8,433 bases of DNA. It comes from Chloroflexota bacterium. Its GTDB lineage: Bacteria; Chloroflexota; Dehalococcoidia; UBA2247; RBG-13-53-26. A model generated the notes under the pieces. The model was not told the DNA's origin, searched no databases, and saw nothing but the letters and a program-made list of their open reading frames with translations. How positions within the stretch are numbered: the first letter of the stretch is position 1; each line of letters begins with the position of its first letter. Below, one piece after another: positions 1-4,920 of the stretch. The stretch lies in NCBI GenBank assembly GCA_003650185.1, contig QMOF01000091.1:1-8433 (forward strand). Reading direction: 5' to 3'. The position numbers were made by a program, and so were the translations under genes.

Positions 1-265
1 CATCAAACCAAACGTGAAACCTTATGGGAAGCCCAGAATCTCCCTTCCACACTAGGTGATCTAGAGTGACTCCCGGTTCGGGTTGAAACTCGCCTGTGGA
101 GCCGCCACGAAGCGGATACCAAAAGAGTTTGCTGAATGTCGTAAGAGCCTTGAATAGCGCTGACTTGCCTGAGCTGTTGGGACCTATGAAAACGGTCACG
201 GGTTCTAGTTCCACGTCAACCTCTTTGAGGCACATGAAATTCTCAACCCTAAACCTCTTGTACAT
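1..265 (-). CDS. AAA/OLD-like ATPase, N-terminal fragment (runs off left edge)
   Basis: The minus strand is open from ATG at 265 to base 1, giving 88 complete codons; the rest lies outside the window. The protein starts MYKRFRVENF, followed by a short beta-strand stretch and a Walker A P-loop, GPNSSGKS, at residues 28-35. This arrangement (strand, 'V-N-F-L' opening, P-loop within 35 residues) is typical of the SMC/RecF/OLD-like AAA ATPases (AAA_15/AAA_21 type). Their Walker B, signature and any nuclease domain would lie downstream, out of view. Such proteins serve in DNA repair or, often, in anti-phage and abortive-infection loci; which applies here cannot be told. The start is decided by a strong Shine-Dalgarno run (GAAGGAGGGG, 277-268). 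The same frame stays open back to 367 with only GTG (310) and TTG (319) as possible earlier starts. It is AT-richer than the neighbouring operon, which suggests an accessory gene. Confidence 0.82.
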   Translation of the reverse strand, partial: MYKRFRVENFMCLKEVDVELEPVTVFIGPNSSGKSALFKALTTFSKLFWYPLRGGSTGEFQPEPGVTLDHLVWKGDSGLPIRFHVWFD

Positions 266-384
266 AACCCCTCCTTCATACTCCTTGAAGATAGTATCTG
301 GGGAGGGCACAGCAGACAAGTCGTAGGGCGGGCTGTGCTCACCAATCCATAGGTCTTGACTGGACTGTCAGAATCCCCGCCGAC

Positions 385-414
385 ATTATAGCATATGACT
401 CACAGAACGGGTAA
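385..414 (-). promoter_or_regulatory. Extended -10 promoter for the left-edge ATPase
   Basis: On the minus strand there is a perfect extended -10, TGCTATAAT, at 393-385. At 18-nt spacing the -35 is poor (TTACCC, 414-409), as often tolerated when the TGn extension is present. The predicted transcript would start near 379-377 and carry a leader of about 113 nt before ATG 265. The same nine bases recur in the rarA promoter at 4896-4904. Confidence 0.5.
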
Positions 415-544
415 TAGGTGTTGAGGTCGGTAGACTGAAATGGAACCCACATTCCAAGCGTCCCGACGGTAGGTTATGCCAGGCTTCACGTACCCCGCCA
501 GACTTCGCGCCGGTGGGGAAGGGATCTAGGAGGAGGGAAAGACG

Positions 545-586
545 GTGGCGAAGGCATGTCTTTCGGGGCAGCTTCGATTATGGTAA
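545..586 (+). CDS. Possible 13-residue micro-ORF with strong Shine-Dalgarno
   Basis: A GTG at 545 follows a near-ideal ribosome binding run (AGGAGGAGGG, 528-537) at a spacing of 7 nt. The frame encodes MAKACLSGQLRLW and stops at TAA 584-586. It could be a leader peptide for the operon starting at 635. However, the candidate -10 for that operon overlaps its end, so the two interpretations compete. No composition or conservation evidence is available, and chance is the main alternative. Confidence 0.15.
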   Translation: MAKACLSGQLRLW

Positions 587-589
587 GAT
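581..589 (+). promoter_or_regulatory. Weak candidate extended -10 for the CoA-transferase operon
   Basis: TGGTAAGAT has the TGn extension and four of six -10 bases. The -35 position at 17-nt spacing (561-566, TTTCGG) matches only the leading TT. It would start RNA near 596, leaving a leader of about 38 nt with no visible Shine-Dalgarno before ATG 635. Confidence 0.22.
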
Positions 590-634
590 ACAGGTAGGGC
601 GTATCCGTTGTTTGCACAACACACGATCGACTGA

Positions 635-1891
635 ATGACGCAGCACCACGACACCGACGCGCTGCTGGGCGGCTACCGCGGCCTGGACCTCACCGACGAA
701 AAAGGGCTGCTCTGCGGGCGGATGCTGGCCGACCTCGGGGCCGAGGTAATCAAGGTCGAACGGCCGCGCGGAGACCCTGCCAGGAACATCGGTCCCTTCT
801 ACCAGGACGTCCCCCACCCCGAGCGCAGCCTCTTCTGGTTTGCCTATAACTCCAACAAGAAAGGGATCACCCTCAACATCGAGACCAGGGACGGACGGGA
901 GCTGCTCCTCCGCCTGGTGGAGAAGGTCGACTTCTTCCTCGAATCCTTCCCCGCTGGCTACCTGGACGACCTTGGCCTCGGCTACAACAGGCTGAGCCAG
1001 GTCAATCCGCGCCTGGTGTTCACTTCGATCAGTCCCTTCGGGCGCAACGGGCCGTATCGCGACCACAAAGCCTCCGATATCACGCTGATGGCCATGGGCG
1101 GCTACGCCTACATGACCGGCGAGCCCCACCGCCCCCCGCTCCGCATCAGCCAGGACCAGGCTTACCTGCACGGCGCGGCTGAGGCGGCCGTGGCTACCCT
1201 GGTGGCGCTCTACCACCGGGCCGCCAGCGGCAGGGGGCAGCACGTGGACGCATCGGTCCAGGCGAGCCTCATTACCAGCACGGTCAATGCCATTCCCTTC
1301 TGGGAGACGGGCCGGGTAGTACTGAGGCGCTCGGGCCACTATCGCGCCGGACTCACCGCGGCCAACCAGCGGCAGCTATGGGAGTGCCGGGACGGGTACG
1401 TTATCTTCTATTTCGCTGGAGGGGCCTTCGGCGCAAGGTCCAATGCCGCCCTGGCTGAGTGGCTGGAAAGCGAGGGGTTGGCCGACGACTTTGTCAGGTC
1501 AATCGACTGGGCCAGCTTCGACATGGCCATGGCCACCGATGAGGTCGAAGCCCATCTGGAACGGCTGGTGGGGTCGCTGTTCCAGCGGTACACGGCCACA
1601 GAGCTCTACGAGCAGTCGATCCGGCGGGGGATAACCCTCTGCCCGGTGTCCGCGCCCTCGGGGATAATGGACAACCCGCAGCTCAGGGCGCGCGGCTACT
1701 GGACGAAGGTGAGGCATGACGAGCTGGGCAATAGCTTCGACTATCCCGGGCCCGCCGTGAGGTACACCGGGATGCTGGAGGGTTGCCGTCGGGCTCCCCT
1801 CGTGGGCGAGCACAATAGAGAGGTCTACCAGGGTGAGCTCGGGCTGTCTAATGAGCAAATGGTGGTGCTGAAACAGGGCGGGGCAATCTGA
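635..1891 (+). CDS. Class III (CaiB/BaiF family) CoA-transferase
   Basis: A 418-residue protein of the family that moves CoA between carboxylic acids (formyl-CoA, carnitine, succinyl-CoA:benzylsuccinate and related transferases); length is normal for the family. Family marks in order: LADLGAEVIKVE at 31-42, SPFGRNGP around 133-140, the glycine-rich AMGGYAYMTGEP segment at 153-164, SGRGQHVD at 198-205, a DNPQLRARGYW segment at 346-356, and the C-terminal GEHNREVY at 391-398. In this family an Asp in the segment before the conserved small-residue helix forms the acyl anhydride. Here that segment reads SQDQAYLHG. Aligning without gaps to the neighbouring paralogue places Tyr177 at the nucleophile position, with Asp174 three residues off. 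It may therefore be a structural subunit or use a shifted residue. The start is fixed because a stop (TGA 632-634) lies directly upstream in frame; no Shine-Dalgarno is visible. It is first in an operon with the next two genes, 19 nt before the second. The substrate cannot be named. Confidence 0.93.
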   Translation: MTQHHDTDALLGGYRGLDLTDEKGLLCGRMLADLGAEVIKVERPRGDPARNIGPFYQDVPHPERSLFWFAYNSNKKGITLNIETRDGRELLLRLVEKVDFFLESFPAGYLDDLGLGYNRLSQVNPRLVFTSISPFGRNGPYRDHKASDITLMAMGGYAYMTGEPHRPPLRISQDQAYLHGAAEAAVATLVALYHRAASGRGQHVDASVQASLITSTVNAIPFWETGRVVLRRSGHYRAGLTAANQRQLWECRDGYVIFYFAGGAFGARSNAALAEWLESEGLADDFVRSIDWASFDMAMATDEVEAHLERLVGSLFQRYTATELYEQSIRRGITLCPVSAPSGIMDNPQLRARGYWTKVRHDELGNSFDYPGPAVRYTGMLEGCRRAPLVGEHNREVYQGELGLSNEQMVVLKQGGAI

Positions 1892-1910
1892 CCGGCACAG
1901 GCGAAGGCAG

Positions 1911-3125
1911 ATGCAGCAGGAACCCTTTGCAGAGGTAAAGGTGCTCGATTTCAGTTGGGGCCTGGCCGGGCCGCTGACCACCAAGTACCTGGCTGACTAC
2001 GGGGCCACGGTGGTGCGGGTGGAGTCGCCAACAAGGCCCGGCGGCCTGAGGGTGTCGCCCCCATTTAAGGATGGTGTGGCGGGTGTTGACCGGGCGGCCT
2101 ACTATGCCTTCTTCAACGCCAACAAGTACAGTCTCAGCCTGGATATGAACCACCCGCGGGCCAGGGATGTGACGGGCAAGCTGGTGGCCTGGGCGGATGT
2201 GGTGGTGGAAGCCTACTCGCCGGGCACCATGGCCCGTTGGGGCCTGGACTACGAGAGTCTGAAGGCTATCAAACCTGACATAATCATGCTGAGCACTTCC
2301 AGCCAGGGGCAGGACGGGCCTCATGCCAGCTTCAGTGCCTTCGGCATTCCGCTGGCTGGCCTGGCCGGTTTTGCTCACTTCACCGGCTGGCCGGATGGCA
2401 CCTGCCTGCCTCTGCCGTCAGCTTATTCCGACTTCATTGCCCCCCGCTTTGCGGCGGCAGCCCTGATCGCTGCCCTGGACAAGAGGCGACGCACCGGGGA
2501 AGGACGCTATATCGACTGCTCTCAACTGGAGGCCGGAATTCACTTCTTGGCCCCGGCCATGCTGGACTGCTCTTTCAACGGGCGCGACGGCGGCAGGCTG
2601 GGCAATGCCTCCCCGTACGCCTGCCCCCATGGCGTGTTCCGCTGCAAGGGCGAAGACCGGTGGTGTGCCATCGCGGTGTTCAACGACGACCAGTGGCAGG
2701 CGCTGTGCCGCCTGTGCAACCCTGGCTGGGCCCAGGATCCCAGGTTCTCGACGCTGCTGGCCAGGAAGAGGAACGAAGCTGATCTGAACAGACTGCTGGA
2801 GGAGTGGACGTTGCAGTTGAGTGCCGAGGAGGTAATGAGCCGGATGCAGGCGGAGGGCATTCCCGCCGGTGTGGTGCAGGACGCGCGAGACCTGCGGTCC
2901 GACCCTCAGTTTGCTGAGCGGGGCTACTTCTGGGAGCTAGACCACCCCGTGCTCGGTCGGTTCCCACACCTGGGCCAGCCGTGCACGCTGTCGGAGACAC
3001 CGGCCAGGGGCAGAATGCCGGCGCCGTGCCTCGGCCAGCATACCGAGTACGTCTGCACCCAGATGCTCGGTATGTCGGACGATGAATTCCTGGAACTCTA
3101 CCAGGCGGGGGTCTTCGGTCAGTAG
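1911..3125 (+). CDS. Class III (CaiB/BaiF family) CoA-transferase, second copy
   Basis: A 404-residue CoA-transferase of the same family but a different subgroup from its upstream neighbour. N-terminal VLDFSWGLAGPLTTKYLADYG (split across 11-31) and VVRVESP at 34-40 form the CoA-binding Rossmann-like part. The segment AYSDFIAPRF at 171-180 holds the expected catalytic Asp174. Then follow RRTGEGRYID at 193-202, a GNASPYACPHGVFRC segment at 231-245, and the C-terminal SDPQFAERGYF at 330-340. This copy looks catalytically complete. It starts 19 nt after the first transferase and ends 21 nt before the transglutaminase-like gene, so all three are probably one transcript. The ribosome binding site is weak (GAAGG just upstream). 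Paired class III transferases are known to form heteromeric enzymes, for example BbsE/BbsF in toluene degradation and SmtA/SmtB in Chloroflexus. That analogy is inference, and the substrate is unknown. Confidence 0.93.
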   Translation: MQQEPFAEVKVLDFSWGLAGPLTTKYLADYGATVVRVESPTRPGGLRVSPPFKDGVAGVDRAAYYAFFNANKYSLSLDMNHPRARDVTGKLVAWADVVVEAYSPGTMARWGLDYESLKAIKPDIIMLSTSSQGQDGPHASFSAFGIPLAGLAGFAHFTGWPDGTCLPLPSAYSDFIAPRFAAAALIAALDKRRRTGEGRYIDCSQLEAGIHFLAPAMLDCSFNGRDGGRLGNASPYACPHGVFRCKGEDRWCAIAVFNDDQWQALCRLCNPGWAQDPRFSTLLARKRNEADLNRLLEEWTLQLSAEEVMSRMQAEGIPAGVVQDARDLRSDPQFAERGYFWELDHPVLGRFPHLGQPCTLSETPARGRMPAPCLGQHTEYVCTQMLGMSDDEFLELYQAGVFGQ

Positions 3126-3146
3126 TAAGATGGTGAAGACGGAGAT

Positions 3147-3803
3147 ATGAACATACTGGAGCCCTATCTGGCAGCTACCCAGCTCTGTGACTTCGACGCG
3201 GAGTCGTTGATAAGGGTGAAAGCGGCTGAGATAGCCCAGGGGTGCGCGGACGAGCGCGAAAGATTCGAGCGGGTCTACCGGTACGTGAAGGAGCTTCCCT
3301 ACGGACTGGAGGACTGGGACGTGAAGGCGTCCGAGACGCTTCGGAAGGGATGGGGCATGTGCAGCGGTAAGGCCAACCTGCTGGTGGCCATGTCCAGGGC
3401 GCTGTCGATACCTGCCAGGTACCGGGTCTTCAGGATCGCGGCGGAGGGGCGGCTGCTGCGATGGGCGGTGGAGCAGGAGGAGGGGCTTGGCGCCCAGCTT
3501 GGTGAGCTTCCCCTGGAGCAGGACCACGTGGACTGTGAGGCATACCTGGAAGGCAGGTGGCGGCAATACGATCCTTCCAGGGACTCGCCTCTGGAGGAGG
3601 GCTTCATGGCGCTGGGCATTCCTCTGGAGAGGGTGCCTGTAGCTGATGCCGACGGCGAGGTGCGGTACAATATTCTTGCTTCAATAGACGACTGGGCCAG
3701 GCGGCGGCAGGAGAGAAGGCGTTTCCGGACTGGTCGCCAGGCGCTGTTTGCCAGAGTGAACGAGCAACTGGAGAAGATCAGAGCAGTGTCAAGAGATCTG
3801 TAG
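3147..3803 (+). CDS. Transglutaminase-like (Cys-His-Asp) domain protein
   Basis: A 218-residue cytosolic protein with a transglutaminase-like fold. The catalytic Cys72 lies in GWGMCSGKANLLVAMSRAL (residues 69-87), preceded by a YRYVKELPY-type segment at 44-52. His127 is in DHVDCEAYL and Asp142 in RWRQYDPS, which gives the expected Cys-His-Asp order and spacing. No signal peptide or membrane segment is seen. Bacterial members act as peptidases or as amide- or thioester-processing enzymes, and many have no known substrate. It closes the CoA-transferase operon, 21 nt after the second transferase, with GGAG only 2 nt before the ATG. The operon position suggests a role with the same acyl or CoA substrate, but this is inference only. 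The C-terminal 40 residues are rich in Arg, Glu and Gln and are probably helical. Confidence 0.85.
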   Translation: MNILEPYLAATQLCDFDAESLIRVKAAEIAQGCADERERFERVYRYVKELPYGLEDWDVKASETLRKGWGMCSGKANLLVAMSRALSIPARYRVFRIAAEGRLLRWAVEQEEGLGAQLGELPLEQDHVDCEAYLEGRWRQYDPSRDSPLEEGFMALGIPLERVPVADADGEVRYNILASIDDWARRRQERRRFRTGRQALFARVNEQLEKIRAVSRDL

Positions 3804-3938
3804 CCAAGAGTGGCTGATGATGGGTCTTCGCAGCACTGTGGACTTTCCTTTCTGGGCATGTTTGGTTGTCTGCGGCGAGAGGAAGCTTAAAATACAACGG
3901 TAATCAGTAGCGCGAGACGGGTTGCGGGGTTGCCAGCT

Positions 3939-4127
3939 TCAGAAAGGTCTCCGAACGTGGTGGGCATCGTCGGCGAGACTGCCGGACTCTTGGATCCGTT
4001 GGCATACCAAACGCACACAGAGGTCAAGGGTGGATTGTGGGATGTCAAGTGTCTCAGCGATTTCGCTGGTACTCATGCCATCGAGGATGAGACGCAGCAA
4101 GTCTCTCCCTAGGGACTGTATGAATTT
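3939..4127 (-). pseudogene. In-frame helix-turn-helix extension beyond the antitoxin stop codon
   Basis: Directly after the antitoxin's TGA (4130-4128) the same frame stays open for 62 codons to TGA 3941-3939. It encodes a clear helix-turn-helix of LuxR/sigma region 4 type: RDLLRLILDGMSTSEIAETL, then DIPQSTLDLCVRLVCQRIQ. Spacing and hydrophobic pattern match a DNA-binding scaffold helix plus recognition helix. There is no ATG, GTG or SD in front of the domain; a TTG inside helix 1 is the only plausible start, and it would cut the fold. The simplest reading is that the antitoxin once continued into this domain and a CGA-to-TGA transition truncated it. Stop-codon readthrough (TGA followed by A) is an alternative. 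Chance is unlikely because the domain is well formed and in frame. The plus-strand open frames here are shadows. Confidence 0.55.
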
Positions 4128-4514
4128 TCACTGCCTCTCTGCTTCGCTGGTGCCAGTGCGTTCAGTATTACCAGCATACATGCTGAGAGTCTCGTGCGAA
4201 TCAGCGTGGGGCGGGATTCGTGTTGGTTCGTCGGAAGAGGCGTTCCGGCAGGCATTGATGGAGGATACTATGAGCATTCTTGCCAGGGTCGTCGGGCCCA
4301 CACCGTAGTGACGCGCAAGGTCTCGCAGTTGCCTCAGGTGGTCCTCGTCCAGCCTGATGGCCAGCACGCTCTTCAAAGGCTTCTTTACCTGGATCTCTAC
4401 CTGCTCTATCTCGTCAGGGAATTCCAGAGGGCTGTGTCTCGCCCAGAAGTCTGCTTCCCCGGCCTCTGTTCCGGGCTGTAGAGTTCTCTTCGGCGCTTTT
4501 TTCCTGGCTGTCAT
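4128..4514 (-). CDS. CopG-type (ribbon-helix-helix) antitoxin
   Basis: A 128-residue protein fitting the CopG_antitoxin family that pairs with BrnT/DUF497 toxins. Residues 22-44 contain the DFW...EF...IEQVEIQV pattern. Residues 48-84 form the ribbon-helix-helix: a strand (KSVLAIRLDE), helix A (DHLRQLRDLARHYG) and helix B (GPTTLARMLIVSSI). Such antitoxins bind and block the toxin and repress their own promoter as dimers. The tail from about residue 88 to 128 is polar, looks disordered and makes the protein longer than usual for the family; it leads in frame, past the stop, into a helix-turn-helix. The start is supported by GGAAGG at 4526-4521, which overlaps the end of the toxin frame. The restored toxin stop (TAA 4520-4518) lies 3 nt before this ATG, so the two are probably translationally coupled. 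It appears intact as a repressor. Confidence 0.8.
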   Translation of the reverse strand: MTARKKAPKRTLQPGTEAGEADFWARHSPLEFPDEIEQVEIQVKKPLKSVLAIRLDEDHLRQLRDLARHYGVGPTTLARMLIVSSINACRNASSDEPTRIPPHADSHETLSMYAGNTERTGTSEAERQ

Positions 4515-4517
4515 CTG

Positions 4518-4791
4518 TTACCTTCCAAGCCACTTCTCGTATCGTGCTCGTTCCGTCTTTGTCATGTCTCTTGCTGTTACTGGGCGATAGGTGCCGCCAC
4601 CTATCGCCCAGGATCACCAGCAGGAAACGCCCGTCCAAGGTCCGGCCCAATAGTGCATAATCGTTGCTCCTGACCCGATATGCCAAAGGTCTGCGACATG
4701 AACAAGCTTGTTCAACTTCCTCGGGCGTAACGTGGTGTCTCGATATGTGGGCCTCATTTCTCTCATCCCAGATAAGCTCCTCGATGAGCAT
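4518..4791 (-). pseudogene. brnT: BrnT/DUF497-family toxin, interrupted by a one-base frameshift
   Basis: The first 64 codons from ATG 4791 give a BrnT-like N-terminus: LIWDERNEAHISRHHVTPEE, then DYALLGRTLDGRFLLVIL. The frame then departs into unrelated sequence that overlaps the antitoxin gene and stops at 4414. Skipping one T (4599, minus-strand base) continues as GGTYRPVTARDMTKTERARY and EKWLGR, then TAA at 4520-4518. This is the normal C-terminus of the family and restores a 90-residue protein of normal length. BrnT toxins are RelE-fold ribonucleases that inhibit translation. As read, the product would lack the C-terminal strand and helix, so it is probably inactive. The break lies in a perfect palindrome (4580-4611). 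Programmed +1 frameshifting or an assembly error are the alternatives. Gene order (toxin first) fits brnTA modules. Confidence 0.75.
4580..4611. repeat. Perfect inverted repeat, 14-bp arms with 4-nt loop, inside the toxin gene
   Basis: The left arm 4580-4593 (CTGGGCGATAGGTG) and right arm 4598-4611 (CACCTATCGCCCAG) are exact reverse complements around CCGC. There is no T-run on either side, so it is not an intrinsic terminator. The toxin frameshift falls within the right arm (4599). Removing that base restores the reading frame and makes the palindrome imperfect. Confidence 0.9.
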
Positions 4792-4799
4792 CGGCCTTC

Positions 4800-4828
4800 A
4801 TTGTATTACGATGTAATACATTTGTCAA
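4800..4828 (-). promoter_or_regulatory. Near-consensus sigma-70 promoter of the toxin-antitoxin operon
   Basis: On the minus strand TTGACA (4828-4823) and TACAAT (4805-4800) are separated by exactly 17 nt. RNA should start near 4794-4791, at or within three bases of the toxin ATG (4791). The toxin message would then be leaderless or nearly so. A perfect palindrome fills the spacer and enters the -10. Confidence 0.82.
4802..4820. promoter_or_regulatory. Palindromic operator over the TA promoter
   Basis: TGTATTAC-GAT-GTAATACA is a perfect 8+3+8 palindrome lying in the promoter spacer and covering four of the six -10 bases (4802-4805). A dimeric ribbon-helix-helix repressor bound here would block RNA polymerase. 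The adjacent antitoxin is the natural candidate, as TA operons are usually autoregulated. The binding partner is inferred. Confidence 0.65.
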
Positions 4829-4873
4829 GTGTCATGTTGGTGCTGTGCTTGGGTGGTGCAGTCTGAGGATCGG

Positions 4874-4904
4874 TTGGGTTCGCCGGGTACTTGTCTGCTA
4901 TAAT
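4874..4904 (+). promoter_or_regulatory. Extended -10 promoter of rarA
   Basis: TGCTATAAT at 4896-4904 is a perfect extended -10, with a partial -35 (TTGGGT, 4874-4879) at 19-nt spacing. RNA would start near 4911-4913, only about 8-10 nt before the GTG at 4921. It faces away from the TA promoter. Confidence 0.6.
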
Positions 4905-4920
4905 TTGGCTAGAGCACAGC

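Larger units (their letters stand above)
266..634. other. Intergenic region between divergent ATPase and CoA-transferase operon
   Basis: This stretch of 369 bases contains no convincing long gene. A plus-strand open frame at 96-326 is only the antisense shadow of the ATPase and its leader. What can be seen is the ATPase promoter and SD on the minus strand, a purine-rich SD-like run AGGAGGAGGG at 528-537 followed by a tiny GTG frame (545-586), and a weak extended -10 (TGGTAAGAT, 581-589) facing the CoA-transferase gene. The part left of about 480 is visibly AT-richer than the operon to the right. No terminator-like hairpin with a T-run was found. Confidence 0.6.

Noticed and set aside
578..1339. 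Minus-strand open frame of 253 codons over the first CoA-transferase
   Set aside because: Shadow of a GC-rich gene; low-complexity Val/Gly/Arg composition and no family features, whereas the plus-strand frame is a clear CoA-transferase.
3802..3815. Small hairpin (AGCCA-AGAG-TGGCT) at the end of the transglutaminase-like gene as a terminator
   Set aside because: Only 5 bp of stem and no T-run; too weak to call.
3866..3893. Plus-strand promoter-like TTGTCT/TAAAAT with 16-nt spacing
   Set aside because: Reads into the antisense of the HTH with no plus-strand gene before rarA; likely chance in a more AT-rich stretch.
3922..4308. Plus-strand open frame of 128 codons
   Set aside because: Antisense to the antitoxin and its HTH extension, which show recognisable domains on the minus strand; the plus-strand translation is rich in Ser, Arg and Trp with no domain.
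4580..4611. Palindrome as an intrinsic terminator
   Set aside because: Strong stem, but no T-run follows on either strand, and it lies within the toxin coding frame.
4891..4920. TTG at 4891 as the rarA start
   Set aside because: It lies upstream of the TATAAT at 4899-4904, so it would not be on the predicted transcript; GTG 4921 yields the family's usual N-terminus.
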